The position numbers and the translations under genes were made by a program. A stretch of DNA of 64,000 bases from Karalla daura (lineage: Eukaryota > Chordata > Actinopteri > Chaetodontiformes > Leiognathidae), in NCBI GenBank assembly GCA_029224185.1, contig CM055197.1, forward strand, positions 22,644,862 to 22,708,861, written 5' to 3'. A model generated the notes under the pieces. The model did no database searches. It was given only the letters and a program-made list of their open reading frames with translations, and had not been told where the DNA came from. Each line of letters opens with the position of its first letter. Position 1 is the stretch's first letter. This document shows positions 23,621-41,855 of the stretch, piece by piece.

Positions 23621-26140
23621 GCTTACGTCAGACCGCAGAAACGGACGCGACGGAGGAACATCCAAAGCGAAGTCGACAATCACTGGGGCTACTTTATTAT
23701 TATTGTTTTTCTTAACGATCATACCAGGACAGACGGAGGAGGAGGGGGGGGGGGGCGTTTGATCTGGCCCCGATCCCCACCCCCACCCCCACCCCGAGCC
23801 GTCTTAACGAGGAGTGTGCGGTCGGAGTCAGTTACACTAGGAAGCAGCTAACGTAGGGCAACACTTTTGGGGCACCCGTAGGGGCCGAGCAGAAACGAAA
23901 GCCACCGGCCATTTGTATGCCGGGTAGGTCAGACCACGCCACATCGGTACGGGTGATGACACCCCCTCCCCCCTCCCCTCCCCCCCCACACCCCCCCCAA
24001 GATCAATACTTGAACACCTCCAAAGAGAAACGCACGCACGCGCTCACCTCCGCCACAGGCACGGGCCGCACCTTAACGCCACGACACTACGGGAGGTCCG
24101 AGCGCTACAAGTCAAGCTTCCTTCGGGATCACGGAAGGGTCTGGAGGGCGGGAATCCAGCGCTCGAGCCTCCGGGCAGGTCCGACGAGGTCGGGAAGTTT
24201 CCCCCTCTGGCCGTCGTCTCTCATTCGCTCAGTCCCAGCGCTCTGAGATCTCCTGACTTTGTCCATTTCCACGTTACCTATGCAACACTAGGCGAGAGAG
24301 AGAGAGCGCGTGTGTGTGTGTGTGTGTGTGTCAGAGGTCTGGCGACAGCCGTGCTGCTGTTGGGGAGTTTCTGGGAGGGGGGGACTTCTTCTTCTTCATG
24401 TTTTTCCATGTTTTTCTAGGCGCCAGCGTGTGTCAAATAAGGGAGAGCATTTTCGCAGGCATTTTATCAATGAGTTGTACGTTTTATTAGGAATGAGTGC
24501 CGAGTCTCGATGGATGTGACATGTGCGAGCACGTGATCATGGTTTCAAACAATGTCGTGTGGTGGGGGGGGGATGAGGAAACAAAAAAACAAAAAAAAAA
24601 AAACACAAAAAACAAAACCTCTCGTCTCGTCTCCTTTCTTCGTCCGCACACGGACACGGCCCGGCCCGTCGTTCCCGACGCTCTGCCATCGGTTGAAACC
24701 ATTCCAGTTCGTGTCCTCCGATGCCCGAAACACACGCGTCTGGCAAGGCATCACAACGGAGGACGCCGCGGCGTTGCGGCCCGCTTTACGGCGCCCGGCT
24801 TCTGTTTGGGGGCGCCGACTCGCGCGGTCGCCATGGCAACGACGACGCCAAAGACGCCAAAAACCCCAAAAACCCCAAAAACCCCAAAAACGAAACAAAA
24901 AACAAAGGAATCGCAGAGAGGCTCACAACCAAGAGACGCGCGTAGCCTTTTAGTTGGCTTTGGTGTGTCCCCCCCCCTCCCTCCCCCTCCCCCCCCACCC
25001 ACAGCAGTCGAGTATTACCTTGGATGAGACCCCCCCCCCCATTCGGGTTCTGGTCGCGCTCAGCCGAACCTCGGGACCCGAGCTCGGGGGGCGCGCAAGC
25101 ATGAGTTACGGTGGAGAGATACATACCTTATATATGTATATATACATATATATAGAGCCCCCCTCCCCCCCCCCTCCCCTCCCCCCATTGCTAAGATGAG
25201 CCCGGGCGACGGCTAGCATTCTCGAGAGGGGGGGGGATGCAGCAAATGCAGTTTTGTCACATGACCTTCGTGATCGCGGACGTGCGCTAGTTTTGGAGAA
25301 GGGGGGGGGGGGGGGGGGGACAGGGACAAAAAAAACGAAAACTGAAGTAAAACTGTACAGGAACGCAACAAAACGGCCAACGTTGCACATGTATTTACAG
25401 GAAGAAGAAAGAAAGAGAAGAGGTCGAACATTCAGTCCATTGAGAACAGCACAGCTAAAAACGGATGACGGAGATGACAAGTGCTCCTGTCGATGAGGTT
25501 CAAGCTCCGCAGGAAGAGGTGGACGTCTAACGTTCCGGTGTGGGGGGAGGGGGGGAGGGGGAGGGGCAGAGAGGAGGAGGCCGGGTGGGGCCGCGACGCT
25601 AAGCAGACACGGGCGTGGGGTGTCGAACGGGGGGCAGTTGGACTGGAATGTACTAGAACAAACGGGACACGTCTACTACATCCGCGTGCACACGCAGTAC
25701 ACGCACACGCACACGCATGGCGACTCCCACTCGCTCCGAAACCAAACCGAGGAGGGCCCGGGCGAAACGGAAAGCCAAAGCCGATGGCTGTGAGAGCCGA
25801 GCTGTGGGAGGAAGCCACAGGAAGCCGCAGGGGAGCCAACAGAGAGGACTTGGGGGGACCCTCCCCCTCCTCCCCCTCCCCCACCCCGGGCGCGTCTGGG
25901 CCGCTCCGCTGGGCTCCGTTCCCCGCGATACGCCGGGGGCCACGTCCTCGCACGCCCTCCCCGGGTTCTCACCGACCACTGCCGCTACGGACCACACGAT
26001 GGGGCTGGAGGGGGGAGGGGGGCGGGGTCGACTACATGTCGGGAGGTGGCGGGTGGTGATTGGCAAATGACAGAGAGTCCTTATTGTTAAAAAGGGGCGG
26101 GGCGGGGCGGGGGATGGGGAGGGGGAAGGGGGCGGGGCTT
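23621..26140. other. Opposed 3' UTRs of gorasp1 (+) and wdr48 (-)
   Basis: The 2.5 kb between the two stop codons contains no supported exon. It is GC-rich and full of C and G tracts, with a (CCCCAAAAA)n block (about 24863-24891), an A-rich block near 24580-24620 and a TATA-type dinucleotide patch (about 25129-25155). AATAAA on the minus strand occurs at 24483-24488 and 23693-23698, and either could end wdr48 transcripts. I found no clear plus-strand AATAAA for gorasp1. Long open frames here are composition artefacts. Confidence 0.5.
24483..24488 (-). terminator. Candidate wdr48 poly(A) signal
   Basis: AATAAA on the minus strand, about 1.65 kb past the wdr48 stop codon. A second copy at 23693-23698 would give an even longer 3' UTR that nearly reaches the gorasp1 coding exon. 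The choice cannot be made without transcript data. Confidence 0.3.
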
Positions 26141-31430
<5,290 letters not shown>

Positions 31431-33629
31431 GACTGGCGCTCGCGCCCTCTTCCACCGCGGGGTCTCGCGGGTCGCAGGTCTCACGAGCCGAGCGTGTTGG
31501 CGTGTTTCAGCGGAGCCGGAGCACGAGACGTCGTGGGAAATCACAAAGCATTTATTTGAAGTCATCTACAAACACTCTAAGGGGGAGGATATAGCCGTGG
31601 AGCGAGTCGGGGGAACTGCGTTCAAACTGCATATCTTCATTTAGTTTTCAAATCATTTCAGTGAGTTATTTTCTCAGCACGAACAACCGACGGCTTTCAG
31701 ATGACACTTGCAGACACCAAGAGACACACTGGTTGTTAGCTTGAACTATAGGGGAAAGAAAATACAAATAGTCAGATTATAAAAATGTGTTTTTTTTTCC
31801 AGTTGCTTTGCAGCTTTTCTCAGAGCACTATCAACATTCGCAGTTAGAGCATTTCTCCAAACAAGGAGTACAAACTGCAAAACCTAGTGGACAATGTGGA
31901 TGATGGATAGTTCACCCCTCAAAAGCAAATGTGTATGTCCATGAAACTGTCAGTGTCATCAAAATGAGAAGTCTTGACAACACAGTTTATGAACAAGATA
32001 GTTAAATAGCTCAGTCACGTTTTCATCATGACAGTTCACTCCAATGCAAAAAAGTCTGAACTTGGTGACACTACCTGCACTTCTTGTACTATACAGCCAT
32101 TTGAAAGCTGTAGTAAAGTGACACATTGCTGTGTTTACGGAAGTAACTGGGTACAATACACTGAATATGTATCGTTCACATTTTTACTGCATTTGCTCTT
32201 TGCAATCCTGCAGCACCGTGCAAAGGAAAAATACTCTACAGCCACTTATTTAAAACAAACATAACAGGGACCCCTCTGGCAGAGCTGTGCACAAATGTGA
32301 GCAATATAACAGTACATGTAGTAACTGAACATACAGTAAATCATTCCTGTACATCCGAACTTTCCCGTCTGTCTGGCCACATATTTTCATCTACGTCATA
32401 ACAAATATCATTGCTTGCAATGCGGGGAGGACAGTGTCTCCTGGAGCGGTGAATCCACCCTCTGCATGACTCTGCTGTGATGTCATCACATGCTGCATCC
32501 ACAGCTCATAGCTGGGCCGTTTGGTCATACACCTTCCACCATCAGGTAGAGGGGAACTGTCTGACCAGATCTGAGTGGGGAAAACAGACATTATTCCACG
32601 TGACAACATACTAGTTTAGATGGTCTCCGCCCCTCTCATTCTCTGGGACTGTGTCCCTGAAGAGTGTCTAAGAAAGTTAGCAGACGTTGTGTATTAAATA
32701 GACCTGGAAAAATGTTAAAGATATGTATAAAATTGCTTTTGCTTTTGATAACTAGTTCAACAGTTTTGTATGTAATAGCAATTAAATGAGGACAGTTAGT
32801 TTCATAGGTAATAACTATTCAGCATTACCAAGTGTAATTCATGACAAAAGAAAATGATAAAGTTATAAAACAGCTTAGAATAGTTTAAAAGTTATTGATA
32901 CATGTCCCATTACATTGATACATACCATTGCATTTGCAATTTGTTCAGAGAGAAACTACTTGTGCACAGATGACTACATATGGAGGTTGAGTTAATAGTT
33001 ATGACTAACTATAAATTCAACCTCCAGTCGTTAACACGATTATAAACAGCTACTATCTAGAAGAATTTTTATCAATCACTTTTCAATAAAGTCTACATTA
33101 TTATCAATTATTGACAATATACCTATACCTATACCTGTCCACTGCAAAAATATCCACTATTTAACATACAGAGGACCAAAATGGACCAAAAGGTCACATT
33201 TCGAGATGTTCTGCTAGCCGTCTACCTATCTAGGATGTGAATTGTTAAGGACAGGCTGGGTGGTGAGAAGTGTTGCAGCTTTGAGCACGGAACAGAGCGC
33301 TAGCATTTCAGGATCGATCGTCGACCACTGGGGGGCGCGAGAAGACCCGAAGACAGGGTGCGTGGACGCGGGCTCTGGATAATCCTCAGCCCCCAGCCTC
33401 TCAGCCTGTGGGAAGCTCACGACAGACGCTGACAGCTTGTGCTGAGCCGCGTCCTGTTTGGGTTCAACCCGGTGCAACAGGTTTGGGCTCCACAAACGCA
33501 GCTCACGGCAGGTGATCCCATCCACGAGTTCCCCCTCCGGGCCCCTGTCTAACGGGTGACTGCAGGCCTCGTTGAGCGCATGGGGCGGCCAGGCAGCGCA
33601 ATTGCGTGATTCCACTCTCAAGTTCAGAT

Positions 33630-34060
33630 AGTTCGAGCAAAGCCCAAAAGTGTTGTGACACGTCTTCGTCAAACTCACGCAGAGATGAAGTGAGGCGGCG
33701 GCGTCCGGCTCCAACTCTCCCCCCCTCGCGGAGTTTGGTGATAGAGCGCAGCTTCCTCCCCTCTGCGCGTCTGCCCCGGGCCTGCAGCTGTGCGCTGCAG
33801 CTGGCTGCTGAGGGGAAGCCTCTCCTGCGCTGCAGCTGGAGGAGGGTAATCCTCTGCTCCGGCAGCATCCTTCCTCCCTCCCGCTCTTTGCTCAAGGGCA
33901 AATGGAGGTGCGCTTGTGCCGCTGCGCAGCTGCCGCAGACAGCGCAGCATCCTGCCTTCCCGGGCTGCGGGAGCTGTCCTCAGGGATGGAGAGAGAGAGG
34001 GCAACTTGTGGCAGGCTTCAAAATGTCCAACAGGAGGTGATGGCAAGACTGGTGTGAGTC
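33630..34060 (+). promoter_or_regulatory. GC-rich candidate promoter / 5'-UTR exon of the sodium channel
   Basis: A GC-rich island rises out of AT-rich DNA, with repeated GCTGCAGCTG words (E-box CAGCTG cores) and donor-like sequences CAGGAG|GTGATG and CTG|GTGTGAGT at its right end. Vertebrate sodium-channel genes have non-coding first exons well upstream of the ATG, so a promoter in this interval is expected. That this is the one is inference. No coding potential is convincing on either strand. Confidence 0.25.
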
Positions 34061-35857
34061 TAGAAGTCGGTGTTGCGCACTATATTTTTTGGCTCGCTGT
34101 GACGCAGGGCGCATTTTCTGTCTCTTTGGATTGCTTTGGTTTTTTTTTGGTTTTGGATTTTTTCGTCATGAAGAAGACGCTCTGAAGATTAAAAAAAAAC
34201 ATGGATTTTGCACGGACACTGGGGCTGTTCCCACTTTTAAAACCCGAAGAACTCAACTCTGGAAACCATGTTGTAAATCTCAGAGTTTCATATGTGAGTA
34301 TCGCGCAAAGAGTAAATGTTTCATTTTCCGAACTCTCGCTTCGTGTAAAAATGGGTTAAGGTCACTTAACAAGATATCGCTTTTAAAGTGAATCCGTGCT
34401 GCAAAACAGTCATAAAAAGCGTGTAAAAGTGACGAAAAATTGATTATTTTTTTAGTTATATTTGTTAATATGCAGGTTCGAGTCGATCTGCTCGGTCACT
34501 GACTTTCCACTGTTGTAGAATCAGCTGTAAACAACCTGCAATGGGGACACGCATCAGATCGTTCAGTGCTCCGCAACTTATTGAAATGGGATCGGTCACT
34601 TATTACATAATGATATCTGACGCGGCAGGTGAGATCTGATCTCATATATTTTGCCGATCCGAAACCTTCATCATCTCCTTGACGTGTTACTTAGTGGCTA
34701 GTTTTCAGCATTGGCCGGTTACCTTGTGCTGAGGATGGATGGAATTAGCGCACACATATGCATGCAAATGACTTGAGAGAGCAGAAAATGTAATAATCAC
34801 TTCTGATCAACTCCTCGGCCGTCTCCAAGTTGTCCTAATAAATGTCAGCAGTGGGTGGTTTTGTAGGTCTATACCTTCTGTAGCCCACGTATTTAAGCTA
34901 TCAGATGCAATTACATTGAAAGGTTTTTGCGAGAGAAGTAGGTCATCAGTTCAGTCTGCGTCCCTCTGATCCCAGTATGTACCTCTGCGCCGGATCACAT
35001 GTGATGAAGAGCGGACACATGGCTCCAGCCTGCGGTGGGCCTTTGCTCCCACAAGGTTGCCATATCCATTTATTCTCTTCGGAGGCATGATCATTCACAA
35101 GACATGTGGATGTGGCAATTAAGCTTTGACCGAGAGATCGAGGCAAGTGAGGCGAGTGAGGGAAGACAAACACAAAGTAATCTGAAATGAAACCACTAAT
35201 TTGAGATTAGTGAACAGAGAAAAAGTCCTTGCGTCAGCATCCCAAAATAACCCTCTGAAGGATTCAACCTGATAAATCCAGGGTGACAGGCGGCCCGAAT
35301 GTTAGGGGAAAATCAACAAAAAACACTCCAAACAGTGCTCCTGCTACATGCAGCTTCACCCCACTGTTTGTTATATTACATAACGACTGAAATGGGAACA
35401 AAGCGATCACTCCCGTTACATTTTGACGGAATCCGTGACATGAGATATTCATTTGGAGGAACATGGAAGTACAGAGCAGCGAACGCTGTGGTGAGCTAAG
35501 ATACGATCTTTACCCCCTGACTTTATTTTATGACTTGACAGCCTCGCGTGGTAATTAGAGGACAGAGTGACGGGGAACTCATTCGCAGGAAGTGGTGTTG
35601 ATAATGAATTGAATGTCACCTCTCCCGGGGGGGGGGGGGATCAAACAGGATCAGGATTACGTTCGTCCGCTCCTCCTTGCGGTCCACTTCGCCCCACTTC
35701 AGTATCCCCACAGAAGTTGTTTTTTTTTATCCTGTTCCACAAATCTGTGTTTATGCGAACGAACATGACAGACGGCGAATCATGATCCTCAGCAGAAAGA
35801 CGGATCCTCTCAAACCAACGTGACAAAGCGCGACCAAAGACGCGGTGCTGCACGACG

Positions 35858-35865
35858 TGACGTCA
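35858..35865. promoter_or_regulatory. Full CRE palindrome in a GC-rich patch
   Basis: TGACGTCA within the longer palindrome GTGACGTCAC, in a locally GC-rich patch about 5.7 kb upstream of the sodium channel start codon. Only the motif is seen. A second TGACGTCA occurs at 36775-36782. Confidence 0.3.
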
Positions 35866-36284
35866 CGCGCTCTCTCAGATTTCTCCAAGCCTGCCCAGTT
35901 TCACTTTCAGGGACTGTCCGTGGGCTTCCTCCATCGCGTCGCGAAGAACCAGCAGTCTCTCGTTAGGGCACCGGGAGGCATCTTGAAATTAAAATTAAGC
36001 GTAACTTGAACGGAATCCATATAAAGTCAAATATGACCTTTTCTGTCTGTGGGGTGCTGAAAAGGAATCATGCTCCGCGTAGGCACCAATGGATCTTTCT
36101 GGTTTTTTAAATCACCTCTAGAGACTAGACTTGGATAGATTGATTTTTTCCTTTTTTCCAAAAAGCTAATGGGTTTGTTATTATTATATCCGCTATTTTG
36201 CTATTTTACCGTTGAAAAATCTTCACCTCTTTACCTCCGTGTCTGGCTCACACAGAGTGAAGGGAGGGAATACTGACTATTCTA

Positions 36285-36450
36285 ACTGTCACTCGCACCC
36301 AGTTCCCTGTTGGAAACCTCATGCACGCTTTTGGACTGCGGGAGGAAACCGAAGTAACCTGCGGGAAACCCCAGCGCACATATGGGAAAAAACATGCAAA
36401 CTTTACCCCTACGGGGATGTGAACCCGCAGCCCTCTTGCTTGTTTCAATC
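36285..36450 (-). mobile_element. Degraded tRNA-derived SINE-like fragment
   Basis: The plus strand carries the wording of a very common fish dispersed repeat: TTTTGGACTGCGGGAGGAAACC, then ACATGCAAACT, then GGGGATGTGAACCCGCAG. On the minus strand that last part reads GGTTCACATCC, which matches the tRNA B-box (GGTTCGANTCC) at 8 of 11 positions. No intact ends or target duplication could be defined. Confidence 0.45.
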
Positions 36451-39400
36451 CAAAGAGCGAAGATCTTCGCAACACCCTCCGTCCACCCGCGGCAGCGTCC
36501 CGAGGAGACCAAAAGCACAAACGGGTTTAGAATAACATCTCGAGCAAATGGATATAAACAAAGATGTGCTTAAATCACACGATGCTTACGTAATATATAA
36601 GACTAATCAGATTTTGGTCACAGCTGTCCATAACAATGTGTCGTTTGCTTTGACGGCTCATCGCGCAGTGGTTTCATGTTTGCTAGAAGTGCCATATAAA
36701 ATCCATAAACGGAGACAGGTAGAGTATTTTGTTTTGCTCTCTCCGGGTACATGAACTGAGACTGTATCAAACGCTGACGTCAAATACACATGGGAGTCTG
36801 GACCCGTCGCGTGTGAATGGCGGGGCCTTGTTGTGAATTCACATTTACCGCATAGGGAACCCGGCCCTCTTCGAAGAGTGGTTTGCCAGTTGCGGTGTGT
36901 CGTCTCAGTGCAAAGTGGAGAGCGCCGAGTCGACAACGCGCTGTGACTTTCACTGCCCTGCTGTTGTGCACCTTTATGCTCAGAGAGCTGTCGAAAGCTG
37001 CTCCCTCTGGTGAGTGACGGACGGTGGAGGAGAAGGGTCTGCGGGATGTAATGTTTCCCAGTCAGCCGAGTGAATGAGCTGAATCTCTTATCTCTTATGA
37101 ATGGGTCCTTTACGGTGTATATATACCATTGTTCTTCCTTCGTAGAGGACCCTGCCGTAGAGGGTGGGAACATATGATTATGGATGGGTGCCTGAGTTCC
37201 AGGGCCGTGCTGCGATTCTTACAGAGGATGTGATGTGATGTGACTCTTACAGAGGAGCTGAGCTGCTGAGCAGAGCAGGTGATGGGGTCGTAACCAGAGT
37301 TTGGCGATTCAATGCCAAGCCATGCCAGCGTGTCTATGGATGAAGCGCCGAGCCATGAGGCACGTTCCAAATGGCGCGCAATTATGATAGCATGGCTGTT
37401 TTCGGACGAGCTTTAAATCGCGATCAGAGTAAAGCAGTAACTTTATCCTCGTTCATGTGTCAAATGAACGACTGAAGATTATCTCTCCTTTGAAAATCCG
37501 TCTTAGTTTGTGCGAGGAGGGAAGTAAAACGTCCCTCGGGCAACTTCATATGCGATGATGAACTCTAAGAGTACATGGTCACCCTTGTGTTTGTTTTATT
37601 CATAACCTGAAATCCTGCCACTTTCTTGTAAAAGAGTGTGTGCTCAGAGGAGGGGAGATTAAAGGGCCAGGGATGTAAAGTGAAAGGTCATCGGCATACA
37701 ATGACACTACCCTCTTGCTTCTCCGTTGGAGTCTCATGGCTTTGCCGCGTGTTTACCCGCTGTTCCCTGTGTGCCAGTGGTTCCGTGGATAGCGCAGACA
37801 GGTGAGGATGGGAGAACGCATCCCTTTCCAGTTCTGTGAGATGGAGTGCAGAGTAGGGGGAGTGGGGGGGGGAGTACGGTACTTCTCCCAGAATGACTGA
37901 ATTTATCAAGTTTGCAAAAAAAAGGTGGTCCCATTCTACCTGCTCAAAGGCTTCTTCAGAATCAAGCCATGGAGCAATATTCGGCACCGGAGACAATGGC
38001 ACATATATGTTATATCAAAAAGCCCAGGTAAATTGAAAAAGCCATGTCTACCCTTCACAAATCCCGTTTGATCTGGAGAGGTCATGGAGGCAGGCATTGT
38101 TCCAGTCTCAGGGCCGGGGCATTCGGACAATGTTTTGAAATCCACTCTCGAAGGGATAGGAGGGAGACCGTCGCCTGTTCAAGTGTGCGTGTGTGTGTGT
38201 GTGTGGGGGGGGGATGTTTTGATCTGCTGTGACAGTGAAGATCGCCTTCACTGTCAACTCTCGGAGGCTCCACCAGAAAGTTCACAGCAATGCCGAGCGC
38301 TCTTTCTCTCCTCCATCACGCTCGAGGGCGCAAACATTCCTTTAGGATGCGCATTCGTTACGAGGTGAAGTATTGAAAACGATGGAAATTTAGTGTAGAG
38401 TTACAGCGCGGTTTGAGGCCGGCTCTAATCGCAAAGGCACACGGCGCACGATCGAGCCTACTGAAGCCCAAAAGCCGAGCTGAGCTTTGAATATCTCCCT
38501 ACGTCGAATCCGGTGGATCAAGGGTGGAAAAAAGGAGGTACAAGCTGCGCGTTGTTCCAAACGAAATCCGTCTGTCGCTCCGTACGTCTATTCCAAACGA
38601 AACCTGTCCGTGCCCGGCGCCTCACGCCAGTCAGCCGGCATTCAGTCATTTCTCTCGACCTCATCCCTACATCTCCGTATCCGTTGAGGCCTGGTGCTCG
38701 CGGGGCGACACGCCGCGCCCGTTCGGACGCCTGAAGGTTCTGTTTTCCAGTTCACCTTCCGACTGGAGCGCGCCGCAGGTGCGCGGCGTTGCGTACGCGT
38801 CTGCGGACGGGCCGGGGGATTACGCAACGTGGATGCCAAACAAAGTTTGAGGCCAGGCGGGGGCACGGTCAGGATTACGTAACCGTCCAACGGAGAGCTC
38901 TGACCCTCCGCTGGACGAGTCGAGGGCCGAGGCTGAACCGCTCCACCGGGTATGTCGGTCACACACAACCCCGGAGGATACGGGTCCATTCGCTCGTGTT
39001 ATATGTCTACATCTTACCAATACATTCGATCCTTAAATCAGTCACAGTCAGCCAGGCTGCCATGACTATCCCCAGCTACCACTGCGTCTGATAACATCTC
39101 ACCCACCGCCCGCACAACTTCAAGCATTGGCACCGCAGGACACAACTCACTGTGTGCCGTGCGTGCCAGTCCGGGGCCCCGCTCTACTTTCAGCATAATC
39201 ATCATAATTATTTGCACTGACGATGAGGATGTCACATCTGGCCGTTACGGGAATTAAATTTCATTCAAGCAGAATACGTTTCTCTCTCCCCGCCCGCGTC
39301 GTCCAATTCCTCATTTGTGGACACGCCAGCTGAAACAGTGCGCAGGGGCAGCGCTATTGATAAATGCTCCGGTGTTGTAGAGCACAGAGCTGTGACCTCC

Positions 39401-41588
39401 CGCGGAACAAAACTGCCCCTGTGGAGGTGGACTCATCTCATCCTGTGACATCCCGACAGAAACGTCATTGCCTATCCGGTTCGTGAGGCCGCCGACGGAC
39501 CCCCGGTCCGTCCGTCCTGACGGCGAATGGGATCGCGCCAGACGAGCTGATCTGGAGATCGACCCCGGGGGCCAAATAATAAGCAGATCGAGCGAAAGCA
39601 GATGACCGGCGTCTGGCTGGACGTGCGACGGGATCAATGCGTTTCAGGACGGGTTAGGGGAGGGGGGGGGACGTGGAAAACCCTCGCAGCTTAGTCGACG
39701 TGAAAGGGACACGATGGCACACGTCTCTGTCGAAATGAGAGCGCGGGGACGTCATCCTCCCTTTCAAACGTCTCTGCGGATATCGGGACATCCGGTGTCC
39801 TGGAGGGCACGGACTCATGCTTTACTTCAGTTTAAAAGGGGCCAGTGGTACAACAAGATCAAATAAAAATACAAATGATTTGTCACTTTAGGAAGAACCG
39901 AATTGAATGCTGAGATCGGTTGCAACATATGTCTGACAGTGATATGGTCGTAAACTGAAGTTCAGTCTATAATGTTTTTTTGTGCAGGACAAAGTTATCT
40001 ACACCCAGCTCTGAGGGTTTCAAACCACGGATGCTGCGGGCTGTAATGAGGCGAAGCTGATTCAAGACCCCATCTAGCAGTGACATATGACATGTGACAT
40101 ATGACAGTACGCAAACATCACGATTGTTGAAAGAGTTCGAAATGGACAAGTCGATGCACTGGACCGAGCTTTTCCCTCCTGGGCTGCTGAGAGCCCAAAC
40201 GGAGCCATCGTGTTGTATATGTTCATTTCCTATCTGAGACGTGACCCCAGCCCGGACTGGGCGGGCTCCAGAGTCTTCCGGACGTAGGCTGCGTCCCGGG
40301 CAAGTCGCGGTGGTGATTGTGACGAGGGAGGGCGCGGACCCTTCCAAACGGCTGTGAGTTCGGTGAACGACCAACTTTATTTGTACCGCCCAAAGCGGCG
40401 AACGGGGCGTGCCAGAGGTGCCTGGGTCGGGAAAACGACGCGTTTGCGCCCCGCTGGCGTGTCAGCACCCAGGTCCCCTCGGTTCAGCGGTGGCAAATGA
40501 ATGACCGAATCAGTGCTGATAGAAAACAAACACACACACACGCACAAAAAAAGCAGCCCCGGTCAGGGCTACAGACTGTGGACTTAATCCCCCCTGACTC
40601 AGAACTACGGCTGTCCTAGTTTAACAGACTGTTGGGTAACGGGAGGCCGGTGGTCAGCCGCAGGGGTGAAACGCTTACGACTTGTCTCTGGACTTTTCTC
40701 GGTACCGTCGCCCAATCGGCCGGCCTCTGACCTAAGTCCCCGGCGCGCAGCAATTACCGAGCATTTGAAAGATGGAGAGGGAGAGGGAGCGGGAGGTAGA
40801 GAGGGAGAGAGAGGGAGAGAGAGAGAGACTCACGCTGACTTGAACGCACATTCCCTGCGCCTCCTCGTTCTTCGCGGGGCATGACGACGCACAGTTCAGG
40901 CTCTCTCCGCGTGGATCGTGACATCATCGTTACGTTCCTTCGAGCAGAGGAGACACGGCAATGGCTTGAACACTGTATTTATTTTGTTTGTCATCTGACC
41001 GTTGTTCGGCCCTGGTCTGGTTTTCATCGTCCCCCAAAGACGCCGCACGGGCTCTGTGGCTGTTCCACTGTATCTATAGACATCTATAGACACGTTTCTT
41101 ACTCAGCAACTTCATCACATGACACGGATAAAACAACAAAACAAAACGAAACAAAACTGCTGTCTTGGTCCCCCATCCCAGCACAGAGGAACAACCGGGG
41201 TTCCATTTATCTGATCCAGACCAGCTGAAAGGGTCAGCAGCTTAATGTGCATGTCCCAAGCGCCTGCTGCCCGCAGGGCGAGACCTCCTCCTCGCCCAGC
41301 TTGCGGAGCAACTCCATTCTCTCTCCTAGGACCAGGTATCGTGATGGACGTGTCTCCGTACCTCTGAGCGTGGGACGCAAATGCGTTTTGCCAGACTGCC
41401 TTTCGGAACGTTTGCATTGAAAACGTCTGCTGGTCAAATGTATGCATGTATGTGTCCACTGTGGCGGATGAGGTGCTGACCTGTCTTTCTCCCCCCCTTT
41501 GCTTCTCCCCGCTTTCTCCCCCCCCCCCTTCCGCCTCACCTCCCGAAGCTGTGAGCAAACCCTAGTACAGGAGACTCAGGATGAGAAG

Positions 41589-41855
41589 ATGGCAGCCATG
41601 CTTTTACCAACGGGTCCTGATGGCTTGCGGCGGTTCACTCGCGAATCCCTGGCTGCGCTGGAGCAGAGGATTGCCGAGGAGCAGGCCAAGAAGGCCAAGG
41701 GTTGCCACGACGGTCACAGGAACGCCGAGCCCCCGAAGCCCCGGGCCGACCTGGAGGCGGGCAAGCAGCTGCCCCGCATCTACGGGGACATCCCCCCGGA
41801 GCTCATCGGGATGCCCCTGGAGGACATCGATCCGTTTTACTACAAGAACCAGAGG
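41589..41855 (+). other. Sodium channel exon 1: cytoplasmic N-terminus
   Basis: Residues 1-89. They contain the conserved FTRESLAALEQRIAEEQAKK segment and the LPRIYGDIPPELIGMPLEDIDPFY block found in all Nav alpha subunits. The ATG (AAGATGG context) is chosen because it gives the family's MAxxLLP start; the next Met, three codons on, would break that alignment. The exon ends at phase 0 (AGG|GTGAGA). Upstream sequence is pyrimidine-rich, and the acceptor is probably one of the AGs at about 41548 or 41571. Confidence 0.9.

Larger units (their letters stand above)
31440..41588. other. Intergenic region between wdr48 and the sodium channel gene
   Basis: About 10 kb without a supported exon. The 31,560-33,250 part is AT-rich. 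A GC-rich rise at about 33,630-34,020 is the best promoter candidate. A SINE-like fragment lies at about 36,285-36,450. Full CRE palindromes occur at 35858-35865 and 36775-36782. A GGGAGA purine tract is at about 40786-40828. The 41,470-41,560 stretch is pyrimidine-rich and probably precedes the acceptor of the first coding exon of the channel gene. Confidence 0.5.

Noticed and set aside
33226..33901. Minus-strand frames of 132 and 162 codons in the intergenic GC-rich rise
   Set aside because: No Met start for the longer one, no recognisable domain, no matching splice sites; composition explains the openness.
33905..33950. Possible REST/NRSF (RE1) element, suggested by GACAGCGC
   Set aside because: Only the right half-site matches; the left half has about five of nine positions and the wrong spacing.
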